Assembly: GCF_900167365.1 (NCBI RefSeq)
Contig: NZ_FUXL01000005.1
Span: forward strand, 248,001-312,000
Length of the DNA: 64,000 nucleotides
Direction of reading: 5' to 3'
DNA from: Consotaella salsifontis
Lineage (GTDB): Bacteria; Pseudomonadota; Alphaproteobacteria; Rhizobiales; Rhizobiaceae
Made by a program: the position numbers and the translations under genes. Numbering within the stretch: position 1 is the first letter of the stretch; each line of letters starts with the position of its first letter. The notes under the pieces were generated by a model, which did no database searches, was not told where the DNA came from, and saw nothing but the letters and a program-made list of their open reading frames with translations. Below, piece by piece: positions 17,067-26,748 of this stretch.

Positions 17067-18579
17067 GGCCGCGGCGCAGAGACTGGATGGAGCCATTGGC
17101 TGGCCCCGCTCCGGCGGCGCTCGTCCGGATGGTCGAGATCAGCGCCAGAAGATCGTCCGCCTCGCCGCGCAGCGTCATCGCCACCGCCGTCGATTCCTCC
17201 ACCATGGCGGCATTCTGCTGCGTCGCCTGATCCATGTCGCCGATGGCCGAGTTGATCTCCCTGACGGCGACCGCCTCGTCATTGGCAGATTCAGCCATGG
17301 CGCGCGTCGTCCTGTCGAGATCGAGGGCGCGCTCCACGATGCCTTGCAGCGCGCCATGGGTGCTGGCGATGATCGCCGAGCCGTTATGCACCTCGGTCGA
17401 CGACACGGCGATCAGCTGCTTGATCTGTTTTGCGGCGTCGGCGGAGCGCTGCGCCAGGCTGCGAACCTCCTGTGCGACGACGGCAAAGCCCTTTCCGGCC
17501 TCGCCGGCGCGTGCTGCCTCCACCCCGGCGTTGAGCGCCAACAGATTGGTCTGGAAGGCGATCTCGTCGATGATCGAGACGATCTGCCCGACCTCATGGG
17601 ACGAGGCCTCGATGTTCTTCATCGCGGCGACGGCGGTCTGGACGACGTTGGCCGCTTTTTCCGCTTCGCTGCGCGACAGGTTCACGGTTTCCGCCGCCGC
17701 GCCGGCCCGGTCGGACGCCTGATGGATACGGTCGGTCAGCTCGTGGAGCGCGGCCGCCGTTTCCTCCAGCCCTGCCGCCTGCCGCTCCGTGCGTTGGGCG
17801 AGCTCGTCCGAGGCCTGGGCGATCTCGCTGGCGTGGGAAGCGAACCCGTCAGCCGCGGTCTTTACCTTGTCGACGACGCCGCCGAAGGTTTCGAGAGCGT
17901 GGTTGAAATCCTCCTTGAGCTGGGAGAACTCCGGCGGAAACTCGGCCTGGATCGGGCTCGCGAGGTCGCCGTTCGCCAGCCGGCGCAATGCGCCCGACAA
18001 CTCGTCGAGCACCACGCCCCGCGCCGCCGTGCGCTCCTCCTCCTTGCGGCGCGCTTCCTCGCCTGCCTGCAGGGTGAGGACATCGAGATAGCTCCCGATG
18101 GCGAGCTCCATGTCGATCATCGCGGTCTTGCAAAGAGCATCAAGGCTCTCGCCAAGCTCGCGCCCGCTCCTGCCGCCCAGCGAAACCTTGGGCCAGCTCC
18201 TCTGCACCAGCGTCTCGATGAGCGAGCCGAGAAGATGGGCATAGCCGGAAATATACATCGACGGTTCGAGCCCGATCCGCGCATGAGCCCGCCCGATGGC
18301 CTCCGTGCGCTCGATATAAGCCGGAGCCGTCTCGCCCGACGCGACGTGGCTCCAATGGATCTTCTGGGCAGCCTTCGCCGCCTCCATGTGCTGGCTGTCG
18401 GTAAAATACTCGCGCATCTGCGGATGGGCGGAAACCACCTGATAAAAATGGTCGAGCGCGGGCCCCATGATCTCGCCGATCGTGGGCTCCAGCCGCTTCA
18501 GGGCCGCCTTTTCCTCGGCGCTGAGGGGATTGACGACACGCCGGGCAGGCCGCTGCGAGGGAGTAGTTCCGGATGACAT
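17044..18579 (-). CDS. Globin-coupled methyl-accepting chemotaxis protein (HemAT-like)
   Basis: The ATG at 18579 gives 511 aa without membrane segments. Residues about 15-175 form a protoglobin domain; the likely proximal haem His is H99 in [19 protein letters not shown] short HAMP-like linker (about 195-250) leads into the signalling domain, whose tip reads [34 protein letters not shown]. The last residues show no CheR-docking pentapeptide. It should be a soluble oxygen or redox chemoreceptor. A GTG 63 bases upstream is possible, but those residues are basic and atypical. Its partner kinase could be the CheA of the 40 kb operon. Confidence 0.92.
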   Translation of the reverse strand: MSSGTTPSQRPARRVVNPLSAEEKAALKRLEPTIGEIMGPALDHFYQVVSAHPQMREYFTDSQHMEAAKAAQKIHWSHVASGETAPAYIERTEAIGRAHARIGLEPSMYISGYAHLLGSLIETLVQRSWPKVSLGGRSGRELGESLDALCKTAMIDMELAIGSYLDVLTLQAGEEARRKEEERTAARGVVLDELSGALRRLANGDLASPIQAEFPPEFSQLKEDFNHALETFGGVVDKVKTAADGFASHASEIAQASDELAQRTERQAAGLEETAAALHELTDRIHQASDRAGAAAETVNLSRSEAEKAANVVQTAVAAMKNIEASSHEVGQIVSIIDEIAFQTNLLALNAGVEAARAGEAGKGFAVVAQEVRSLAQRSADAAKQIKQLIAVSSTEVHNGSAIIASTHGALQGIVERALDLDRTTRAMAESANDEAVAVREINSAIGDMDQATQQNAAMVEESTAVAMTLRGEADDLLALISTIRTSAAGAGPANGSIQSLRRGLKAVGMI

Positions 18580-18787
18580 GGAGGACCGGGTAAACGAAAA
18601 CGGAAAACGCCGCGGTCGTGGGTCAACCGCGGCGATCCTCACCCTAGCCGACTATTCGCTAATAAAGGCTTAGAGAGCAGTTACAACCTCGACGGTTGGC
18701 GACGTCGGCCACGGTCGCCGGGCGGAGCTATCCGCCTATCGATGCAACAGACCTTTATGCCCTCTGCATGCGGTCGCCGGGCCGTCC

Positions 18788-20332
18788 TCAGGCGAAGGCC
18801 TGCGCCGGCTCGGCCTCGAGCGTCGTATAGGTGCGCTGGTCGTCTTCCTCGACCAGCCGCACGCCGTAGCCCCACAGATTGGCGAGATGTTGCAGGACAC
18901 GCGCCGCGTCGCCCGCCTCCAGCGTCACGCCGTCCACCACATGGTGTCTCAGAAGCAGGCGGCGATCGCCCTTGAGGTCGACGTCCACCACCTGGATATC
19001 CGGGTCCTGGCGCGCGACATCGAACTGGCGGGCGAGAGAACGACGCACCTCGCGATAGCCGTCCTCATCATGGATCGCCGCCACCACAAGATCCTCCTCG
19101 ACGGGGTCGTCCACCAGGCGGAAAAGCCGCTGCTTGCGGATCACCTCGGGGCTGAGGAACTGGAGGATGAAACTTTCGTCGCGATAGTTCGCCCAGGCGT
19201 CCCGCAGCACGTCATAGGCGTTTTCTTTGCCGGCAAAATTCGGAAACAGCGAACGATCCTCGGCCGTGGGTTCGTTCGCGATGCGCTCGATATCCTGCAT
19301 CATCGCGAAACCGAGCGCATAGGGGTTGATGCCGCCATAGCGCCGGTCGTCGAACTCGGGCTGCATGACCACGTTGGTGTGCGACTGGAGGAACTCCAGG
19401 AACGCACCGTCCGAGATCTGCCCCTTCTCGTGCAGCCGGGTCATGATCCGATGATGGGTGAAGGTGGCGCAGCCTTCGTTCATCACCTTGGTCTGGCGCT
19501 GCGGATAAAAGTACTGGGCGATCTGGCGGACGATGCGCAGGATCTCGCGCTGCCACGGCGCGAGGCGCGGCGCGGTCTTTTCGAGGAAATAGAGGATGTT
19601 CTCCTCCGGTAGGCCGAGCAGGGCGCGGCGCCGTTCCTCGTTGAGGTCGCGACCACCCCGCGCGCGCGGCTTGGGCAGTGTGCGCCAAAGGTCGTTATAG
19701 AGACGCTCGGCATGTTCGCGCCGCTCGATCTCCCGCCGCTGCTCGGCCACGAGGTCGAGCGAGTGCTTGCCGGGATAGCGGTGGACGCCGTTGTGCTGAA
19801 GGGCGTGGGCGGCATCGATCAAACGCTCCACCGCCTCCAGCCCATAGCGCTCCTCGCAGGATGAGATATAGGCCTTGGCGAAGGCGAGATAGTCGAGAAT
19901 GGCCGAAGCGTCGGTCCACTGCTGGAAGACGTAGTTGTTCTTGAAGAAGTGGTTGTGCCCGAAGGCGGCATGGGCCAGCACGATCGCCTGCATCGTCGCG
20001 CTGTTCTCTTCCATGATGTAGACGATGCAGGGGTCGGAATTGATCACGATCTCGTAGGCGAGCCCCTGCCAGCCCTTGCGATAAAGCGTCTCGTTCCGCA
20101 AGAACTGCTTGCCGAAAGACCAGTGCTTGTAAAGCAGCGGCATGCCGGTTGCCGCATAGGCGTCGAGCATCTGCTCGGCGGTGATCACCTCGATCTGGTT
20201 CCGGTAGGTGTCGAGGCCCATCTCGTCGACGGCGATCTTCTCCACCGCGCCATAGATGCGCGACAGCATGTCAAAATCCCAGTCGTGGTCCGAGAAGAGC
20301 AGGGTGTCCTTGGATTTGACTTGATGAGACAT
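18788..20332 (-). CDS. SpoVR family protein
   Basis: A 514-aa protein matching SpoVR/YcgB in length and layout. Conserved blocks are PLLYKHWSFGKQF, YEIVINSDPCIVYIMEENS, LAHAAFGHNHFFKNN, MNEGCATFTHHRIM, NPYALGFAMMQDIERI and FILQFLSPEVIRKQRLF. It is the third gene of the prkA-yeaH-spoVR set, five bases after the yeaH stop. In other bacteria these genes act together in stationary phase, sporulation or stress; the biochemical activity of SpoVR is unsettled. The ATG at 20332 starts MSHQVKSKD. Confidence 0.95.
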   Translation of the reverse strand: MSHQVKSKDTLLFSDHDWDFDMLSRIYGAVEKIAVDEMGLDTYRNQIEVITAEQMLDAYAATGMPLLYKHWSFGKQFLRNETLYRKGWQGLAYEIVINSDPCIVYIMEENSATMQAIVLAHAAFGHNHFFKNNYVFQQWTDASAILDYLAFAKAYISSCEERYGLEAVERLIDAAHALQHNGVHRYPGKHSLDLVAEQRREIERREHAERLYNDLWRTLPKPRARGGRDLNEERRRALLGLPEENILYFLEKTAPRLAPWQREILRIVRQIAQYFYPQRQTKVMNEGCATFTHHRIMTRLHEKGQISDGAFLEFLQSHTNVVMQPEFDDRRYGGINPYALGFAMMQDIERIANEPTAEDRSLFPNFAGKENAYDVLRDAWANYRDESFILQFLSPEVIRKQRLFRLVDDPVEEDLVVAAIHDEDGYREVRRSLARQFDVARQDPDIQVVDVDLKGDRRLLLRHHVVDGVTLEAGDAARVLQHLANLWGYGVRLVEEDDQRTYTTLEAEPAQAFA

Positions 20333-20337
20333 GGGGT

Positions 20338-21648
20338 TCACTCCGCTCCGACGCCGTCGCTCTTCTTCTCGAAGAGCTCGCGAAAGACGGGATAGATGTC
20401 GCGGGGGCTCGAAACCTTGCGCATGGCCATCGGCAGGCTCGGCTCGAGCACCTCCGAATAGGCCCGCCACAGCGTCGTCTCCTGGCGCGGAAAGATGCCG
20501 CCCCCGCCGCGCTCCTCGCCGCCGTTCGCCACCTGGAGATAGGCATAATACTGCGAGATCGGCAGAATGGCGTTGCGCAGCAGCGCGACGGCGCGCGGAT
20601 TGTCGGAGGAGAGGTTGTCGCCGTCCGAGGCCTGGGCCCCGTAGATGTTCCACTGGTCGAGGGGGAAGCGCTCCTTGGCGATGCGCACCATCTCCTCCAG
20701 CGCCGAGGAGATCACCGTGCCGCCGCTTTCCCGCGAATGGAAGAACGTGTCCTCGTCCACTTCCTTGGCCTCGTGGGTGTGGCGGATGAAGACGATCTCG
20801 ACCCGCTCGTAGCGCCGGGTCAGGAAGAGATAGAGCAGGCTGAAGAAGCGCTTGGCGAGGTCCTTCATCGCCTCGTCCATCGAGGCCGAGACGTCCATCA
20901 GGCAGAACATCACGGCCCGCGCGATGGGCTCGGGATGGGTCTCGAGGCGGCGGAACCGCAGGTCCAGCGGGTCGATGAAGGGAATGGATACCGAGCGCCT
21001 CATCTGGCGTTCCAGCTCGGCCCTGAGCGTGGCGATGCGCTCGGGCGCGTCCCCTGCCGCCTCCATCTCCTCGATCTCGCGCGTCATGCGCTCGATGTCC
21101 TCCGGCGAGGGCCGGCCGAGGGCGATGCGCCGCGACAGCGAGCGCCGCATGGTCCGCGTGACCGACAGCGCGGCGGGCGGCCCGGCGGTGCGGAAACCCG
21201 CCGGCAGGCGGCGCGTCACGTCCTCGCCGATGATCTGGCGTTTGGCGAGGTTGGGCAGTTCCAGATCCTCGAGGAAGAGCTCGAGAAACTCCTCCCGCGA
21301 CAGGACGAAGCGGAACTGATCCTCGCCCTGGCCGTCGGGGCTGCCTTCCGAGCCCGCGCCCCCGCCGCCGCCCTCGGGACGCTCGATGTGATCGCCCGCG
21401 ATATAGGTCTTGTTGCCGGGAAGGACGTGCTCGCGCATGCCGCCGCTGGAGGTCGGGCGAAAGATCGGCTCATGGACGCCATCGGCCGGAATCGTCACGG
21501 CTCCGCCCTCGCCGATCTCGCGGATCTTGCGGCTGGCGGAGGCGTCGCGCACGGCTTGGCGAACCAGCGCTCGCGCGCGCCGGATAAAGCGTTGGCGGTT
21601 GGCGAGACTCTTGCCGCCGGGATCGACGCGGCGATCGATGATATGCAT
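20338..21648 (-). CDS. yeaH: YeaH/DUF444 family protein with von Willebrand A-type domain
   Basis: From ATG 21648 (MHIIDRRVDPGGKSLANRQRF, matching the YeaH N-terminus) the protein has 436 aa. A MIDAS-like DxSxS motif occurs in CLMDVSASMDEAM, with FIRHTHEAKEVDEDTFF and NIYGAQASDGDN further on. It lies between prkA and spoVR on the same strand. YeaH works with the PrkA/YeaG kinase in sustained stress in E. coli. An ATG 60 bases upstream is rejected because it lengthens the usual N-terminus. Confidence 0.95.
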   Translation of the reverse strand: MHIIDRRVDPGGKSLANRQRFIRRARALVRQAVRDASASRKIREIGEGGAVTIPADGVHEPIFRPTSSGGMREHVLPGNKTYIAGDHIERPEGGGGGAGSEGSPDGQGEDQFRFVLSREEFLELFLEDLELPNLAKRQIIGEDVTRRLPAGFRTAGPPAALSVTRTMRRSLSRRIALGRPSPEDIERMTREIEEMEAAGDAPERIATLRAELERQMRRSVSIPFIDPLDLRFRRLETHPEPIARAVMFCLMDVSASMDEAMKDLAKRFFSLLYLFLTRRYERVEIVFIRHTHEAKEVDEDTFFHSRESGGTVISSALEEMVRIAKERFPLDQWNIYGAQASDGDNLSSDNPRAVALLRNAILPISQYYAYLQVANGGEERGGGGIFPRQETTLWRAYSEVLEPSLPMAMRKVSSPRDIYPVFRELFEKKSDGVGAE

Positions 21649-21859
21649 GGGCCACTCGCTTCCAGCCGAGGAAACGGGGCGAAACGCGCCCCGGATCGGC
21701 AGAGACATGATCAGCGGCGCGAACGCCGCAAATGAGGCCAGCCGGCGAGGACGGGAACTTGAGGCTCGCCCGCGGCGGAGAGGCGCCGGCCCGACGGGCC
21801 CGCTGCCCCTCCCTCGATTGTCACCTGCCGCGCCCGATGGCGCGCGGCAGGCCAGCCCG

Positions 21860-23800
21860 TCAGCTCGCCTGACGGTGACGCATGTACCATTCGACGAGAC
21901 GGCGAACCTGGCGCTCCGTGAAGCCGCGCTTCATCATGCGCTCGACGAACTCGTTGTGCTTCTTCTCCGTGTCGCTGTCGCGCTTGGAGCCGAAGCTGAT
22001 CACCGGAAGGAGATCCTCCACCTGGCTGAACATGCGCTTTTCGACGACGTCGCGGATCTTCTCGTAGCTGGTCCACGAGGGATTGCGCCCCTGGTTGGCG
22101 GCGCGCGAGCGCAGCGAGAACTTCACCACCTCGTTGCGGAAGTCCTTGGGATTGGCGATCCCCGCCGGCTTCTCGATCTTGGAGAGCTCCTGGTTGAGGA
22201 GCTCGCGATTGAGAAGCTGGCCGGTGTCCGGGTCCTTGTAGTCCTGGTCCTCGACCCAGGCGTCGGCATAGGAAACATAGCGGTCGAAGAGGTTCTGGCC
22301 GTAGTCGTGGTAGGATTCGAGATAGGCCTTCTGGATCTCGTTGCCGATGAACTCGGCATAGCGAGGCGCCAGCTCCGCCTTGATGAACTCCAGATAGTCG
22401 CGCTCCGTATCCTCGGGGAACTGCTCGCGCCGCACCGACTGCTCCAGCACATACATGAGATGCACCGGATCGGCCGCCACCTCCTCCGTGTCGTGGTTGA
22501 ACGTCGCCGAAAGCGCCTTGAAGGCGAAGCGCGTCGAGATGCCGTTCATGCCCTCGTCGACGCCCGCCGCGTCGCGGTATTCCTGCATGGTCCGCGCCCG
22601 GGGGTCGACCTCCTTCAGGCTCTCCCCGTTATAGACCCGCATCTTGGAATAGAGGTTAGAGTTCTCGTGCGGCTTGAGGCGCGAGAGAACCGCGAAGCGC
22701 GCCAGCATCTCCAGCGTGTCCGGCGCGCAGGGCGCGCTGGACAGCTCCGAGTTCTTGACCAGCTTTTCGTAGATCTTCGTCTCCTCGTAGACCCTGAGGC
22801 AGTACGGCACCTTGATGACGTAGATGCGGTCGATGAAGGCCTCATTGTTCTTGTTGTTCTTGAAGGTGCGCCACTCCGCCTCGTTGGAGTGGGCCATGAT
22901 CATGCCGGTGAACGGGATGGCGCCGATGTTCTCCGAACCGACATAGGACCCCTCCTGGGTCGCGGTCAGCAACGGATGGAGCATCTTGATCGGCGCCTTG
23001 AACATCTCGACGAACTCGAGAACGCCCTGGTTTGCCCGGTTGAGGCCGCCCGAATAGGAATAGGCGTCGGGGTCGTGCTGGGCGTGCATCTCCAGGCGCC
23101 GGATATCCACCTTGCCGACCAGCGAGGAGATGTCCTGGTTGTTCTCGTCGCCCGGCTCGGTCTTGGCGATGCCGATCTGCCTGAGGCGCGAGGGCATCAG
23201 CTTCGCCACCTTGAATTTCTTGATGTCGCCACCGAATTCGTCGAGCCGCTTCACGCACCACGGGCTCATCAGCCCGGTGAGGCGGCGGCGCGGGATGCCG
23301 TATTCCTCCTCGAGGATCGACCCCATCGTCTCGGGATCGAACAGGCCGAGCGGACTTTCGAAGACCGGGGAGAGCTCCGATCCCGCCTTCAGCACATAGA
23401 TGGGCTGGGCTTCCATCAGCGCCTTGATGCGCTCGGCAAGCGAGGATTTGCCGCCGCCGACGGGCCCCAGCAGGTAGAGGATCTGCTTTCGCTCCTCCAG
23501 GCCCTGCGCCGCCTGACGCAGAAAGGCGACGATGCGCTCGACCGTCTCCTCCATGCCGTAGAACTCGGCAAAGGCGGGATAGGCCCGGATGGTGCGGTTC
23601 TGGAAGATCCGCCCGAGGCGGGAATCCTGAGCGGTGTCGATGAATTCGGGCTCGCCGATCGCGGCAAGCAGCCGCTCGTGCGGCCCCGCAAACATCAGCG
23701 GATCGTAGCGGCAGGCCTCCAGATAGTCCTGCACCGTCATCAGCGTTTCGCGACGCGCCTCGTAGGCCTGCGAATAGGTATCGAATAATGCGCTCGACAT
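21860..23800 (-). CDS. prkA: PrkA/YeaG serine protein kinase
   Basis: ATG 23800, preceded by GGAGG four bases upstream, gives 646 aa, the usual YeaG length. The N-terminal AAA-like domain has Walker A LLGPVGGGKSSLA and the PrkA block PFTGMIMAHSNEAEW...NNEAFIDRIYVIKVPY. The C-terminal PrkA domain includes STRFAFKALSATFN and KFSLRSRAANQG. It heads the prkA-yeaH-spoVR operon. In other bacteria it is a Ser/Thr kinase or AAA protein acting in stationary phase and nutrient stress. An EcfG-like promoter match lies about 130 bases upstream. Confidence 0.96.
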   Translation of the reverse strand: MSSALFDTYSQAYEARRETLMTVQDYLEACRYDPLMFAGPHERLLAAIGEPEFIDTAQDSRLGRIFQNRTIRAYPAFAEFYGMEETVERIVAFLRQAAQGLEERKQILYLLGPVGGGKSSLAERIKALMEAQPIYVLKAGSELSPVFESPLGLFDPETMGSILEEEYGIPRRRLTGLMSPWCVKRLDEFGGDIKKFKVAKLMPSRLRQIGIAKTEPGDENNQDISSLVGKVDIRRLEMHAQHDPDAYSYSGGLNRANQGVLEFVEMFKAPIKMLHPLLTATQEGSYVGSENIGAIPFTGMIMAHSNEAEWRTFKNNKNNEAFIDRIYVIKVPYCLRVYEETKIYEKLVKNSELSSAPCAPDTLEMLARFAVLSRLKPHENSNLYSKMRVYNGESLKEVDPRARTMQEYRDAAGVDEGMNGISTRFAFKALSATFNHDTEEVAADPVHLMYVLEQSVRREQFPEDTERDYLEFIKAELAPRYAEFIGNEIQKAYLESYHDYGQNLFDRYVSYADAWVEDQDYKDPDTGQLLNRELLNQELSKIEKPAGIANPKDFRNEVVKFSLRSRAANQGRNPSWTSYEKIRDVVEKRMFSQVEDLLPVISFGSKRDSDTEKKHNEFVERMMKRGFTERQVRRLVEWYMRHRQAS

Positions 23801-24559
23801 TACGCCTCCATTGCGGCTCGCCTCGCCTTTTGGAAAACGAGCGGAGCGGATGTCTTGACACAACAATCCGGCTCCGGTATCGGGCCGCCTGACATGGTTG
23901 ACTGCTCAGACTTTCGCCACACACTGACCAAAACGGTGGCGGAGCCAGTTCGTTTCCAACGGTTTCGTCCCCGTCTGGAATCTTAACCTTTTCGTTTCCC
24001 CTCTCGCATCACGTTTTACAGAGATCGGACACGCGTCTGTCATCGGACGGGAGCAAGCGGCCGTATTGGGTGGCTCACGTTCGAGCTGAGCTCCTCGCCG
24101 GACGGTGCCGACGATCGCACCGGTCCGCCGCGATCGTCGTCCCGAAGGCGCCCCTATCGGGGGCCGCGGCTGTCGCCCCGGTCTTCACCAGAAAGCACCG
24201 GTGCAAGTTCTGCGCCGAATCGACGTCGCGCGCAGGGATTTCCCAGCGTCTCAGGCCCGTGGCAAACTTGCAAGTTAATTCGCCGCTCGACGCCAAACGT
24301 CGTGAACGCGCGCTGGTCGCATTGATCGCGCTCCTCGCACGGCGTAGTTGCGCTAGATCGTCGCAAGCTCTCCATAATATCGCCTCAATCCGCGATTCGA
24401 GGGTTGGAATATGAAACAATACACATTAAGATGCGCCCGGTAACAGTTCGAGATTCATATGATGAATCCGAACTCGCCTCGAAGTGCGTCATACTCGGAT
24501 CGACGTCGGTCCTCTCTCCTTTGTCGCGCGATATCCTTTAGTCCCAAAGGGAGAAACTA
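23801..24559. other. Long divergent intergenic region
   Basis: About 760 bases between prkA (minus) and the transporter binding protein (plus). Apart from the EcfG-like match, nothing firm was found. The part next to the transporter (24360-24480) is AT-rich. Short frames here show no family signals. Confidence 0.5.
23932..23957 (-). promoter_or_regulatory. Candidate EcfG-like promoter upstream of prkA
   Basis: The minus strand reads GGAAAC (23957-23952), 16 bases, CGTT (23935-23932), one base off the EcfG pattern. The -10 element is 131 bases from the prkA ATG. This fits the known stress link of the prkA-yeaH-spoVR genes but could be chance. Confidence 0.35.
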
Positions 24560-25558
24560 GTGAAAATCCTAGCTTTGACAGCAACTATTGCTGGAATTAC
24601 TTTGTCTCTTGCCTCACCCTCTGCTGCTGCGGAAGACTGCAAGCTGACAATATCGAACATGAATTGGGCCTCCGCCGAGGTGCTGGCGGCCCTCGACAAG
24701 ATCATCATGGAGGAAGGGTTCGGCTGCGAGGCAAGGATCGTTCCCGGTGATACGGTGCCCACCTTCACCTCGATGGCCGAAAAGGCCCAGCCCGATGTCG
24801 CCCCCGAATTCTGGGCGAGTCAGTTCCGCGACCAGCTCGACAAGGCGGTCGACGAGGGCAGGATCGTCGTCGGCGCCAGCTCCCTGAGTGATGGCGGCGA
24901 GGAAGGCTGGTGGATTCCGGAATACTTCGCCAAGGAGCATCCCGAAATCCAGTCAGTGTCGGATGCGCTGGCGCATCCCGAACTCTTCCCCGCGCCTGAA
25001 GACCCGTCCAAGGGCGCCGTCTATGGCTGTCCCTCCGGCTGGGCCTGCCAGATCACGACCTCGCAGCTTTTCAAGGCGACGAAGGCCGCCGACAAGGGCT
25101 TCGTCCTGGTCGACACGGGCTCGGCCGCCGGTCTCGACGGCTCCATCACCAAGGCTTACGAGAACAAGAAGCCCTGGCTCGGCTATTACTGGGCTCCCAC
25201 GGCCATTCTCGGCAAATACCCGATGAAGAAGCTGGAGATCAAAGGCGAGTTCGACCAGAAGACCTGGGACAGCTGCAACTCGGTCATCGACTGCCCGGAC
25301 CCGAAGGTCATGCCCTGGCCGAAGTCGCCGGTGGTCACGATCATGACCCCTAGCCTCTCCGAGGCACCCAAGGCGGTTCAGGACTACTTCAACAACCGCG
25401 CCTGGGACAACGCCACGGTGAACCAGCTGCTCGCCTGGAAGGAAGACAATCAGGCCACCGGCGAGGACGCGGCCTATTACTTCCTGGAAAACAATCCCGA
25501 TGTCTGGACCAAGTGGGTCTCCAAGGACGTCGCCGAAAAGGTGAAGAACGCCCTCTAG
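24560..25558 (+). CDS. Quaternary-amine ABC transporter, periplasmic binding protein (ProX-like)
   Basis: A 332-aa protein with a signal peptide (MKILALTATIAGITLSLASPSAAA) and an OpuAC-type binding domain. Trp/Tyr-rich positions (MNWASAEV, PEFWASQF, GWWIPEYF, LGYYWAPTAIL) fit an aromatic box for a trimethylammonium group, as in glycine betaine, proline betaine or choline binders. The start is GTG at 24560, preceded by AAGGGAG. It is followed after 278 bases by the permease and then the ATPase, so one importer is encoded. Confidence 0.92.
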   Translation: MKILALTATIAGITLSLASPSAAAEDCKLTISNMNWASAEVLAALDKIIMEEGFGCEARIVPGDTVPTFTSMAEKAQPDVAPEFWASQFRDQLDKAVDEGRIVVGASSLSDGGEEGWWIPEYFAKEHPEIQSVSDALAHPELFPAPEDPSKGAVYGCPSGWACQITTSQLFKATKAADKGFVLVDTGSAAGLDGSITKAYENKKPWLGYYWAPTAILGKYPMKKLEIKGEFDQKTWDSCNSVIDCPDPKVMPWPKSPVVTIMTPSLSEAPKAVQDYFNNRAWDNATVNQLLAWKEDNQATGEDAAYYFLENNPDVWTKWVSKDVAEKVKNAL

Positions 25559-25836
25559 GGCGTCGCGGACGAGATGGGCGCCGCCTTGCCATCGCTTCGC
25601 ACGGCGCTCCGAAAACCGGGAGACGGATGCCGGCGCACCGAGCGCGCGCCGTCTCGCCGGGTCCGGCGGAGAAGGCTCCTCCCTCTCCGCCCCTCCGCTC
25701 ATTCAGCCGCAGCAGCAACAGCACGAACACCACAAGTATTGCACTGGGTCGTTCCGTCCCATCGCAAAGGTCTGCGGCTGAGCCATCTTTCACCTCACGA
25801 AGTGCCCGCGGCGCCAGAGCGCCGACCGAAGAGGAT

Positions 25837-26748
25837 ATGAACTTGGATTGGTTCGACAACGTCAAATGGCTGACTGACTTTCCGCAGATCGGCCGAAGCA
25901 GCCTCAGGCTGATGTCACGCACGATCGACCAGCACTACCGCGCCTTCTCACGAGCCTACGGAGACGACATCGAAGCCTTCTTCCGCCCCCTTCTCGACTT
26001 CCTGCTCTGGTTCGAGAAGCTGCTGATCAACACGCCCTGGTGGATCGTGCTGGCCGTCATCGTCGCCATCGTCTGGATCGCCAGCCGATCGGCGAAGATC
26101 ACCGCCGGCACGCTCATCGCGCTTGTTCTGATCGGCGTGTTCGGCATGTGGGAAGACACGATGCGCACGCTCTCGATCATCGTCGTTTGCACCGCGCTCT
26201 CCATCATTCTCGGCATGCCCATCGGCATCCTGATGTCGCGCTCCAACAAGGTTCAGGCGGCCATCAACCCGATCCTCGACGTGATGCAGACGATGCCCTC
26301 CTTCGTCTATCTCATCCCCATCGTCATGTTGCTCGGCATCGGCCTCATCCCTGGCCTCATCGTCGTCGTGATCTATGCCATGCCGCCCATCATCCGCCTC
26401 ACCAATCTCGGCATCCGGCTCGTCGACAAGGAGGTGCTGGAAGCGGCCAACGCCTTTGGCGCCAGCTCATGGCAGAAGCTCGTCCACGTCCAGATGCCGC
26501 TCGCCCTGCCCACCATCATGGCCGGCATCAACCAGACCATCATGATGGCGCTGGCCATGGTCGTCGTCGCCTCGCTCATCGGCGTGCGCGGCCTCGGTCA
26601 GCCGGTTCTCCAGGCGATCACCAATCAGTACTTCACCCAGGGGCTGCTCAACGGCCTCGCCATCGTCGCCATCGCCATCGTCTTCGACCGCGCCAGCCAG
26701 TCCTACGGCAAGCGGCTCCAGCGTCACCGGGAGGCCGCCCATGGCTGA
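25837..26748 (+). CDS. Quaternary-amine ABC transporter, permease (ProW-like)
   Basis: A 303-aa MetI-type permease. After a cytoplasmic N-terminus come about six membrane helices, with the EAA-loop region EVLEAANAFGASSWQKLVHVQMPLALPTIMAGI contacting the ATPase. The ATG at 25837 is chosen because homologues begin near here and upstream sequence is arginine-rich and non-homologous. The 278-base gap after the binding-protein gene is longer than usual in such operons. Its stop overlaps the ATPase start by 8 bases (ATGGCTGA). Confidence 0.93.
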   Translation: MNLDWFDNVKWLTDFPQIGRSSLRLMSRTIDQHYRAFSRAYGDDIEAFFRPLLDFLLWFEKLLINTPWWIVLAVIVAIVWIASRSAKITAGTLIALVLIGVFGMWEDTMRTLSIIVVCTALSIILGMPIGILMSRSNKVQAAINPILDVMQTMPSFVYLIPIVMLLGIGLIPGLIVVVIYAMPPIIRLTNLGIRLVDKEVLEAANAFGASSWQKLVHVQMPLALPTIMAGINQTIMMALAMVVVASLIGVRGLGQPVLQAITNQYFTQGLLNGLAIVAIAIVFDRASQSYGKRLQRHREAAHG

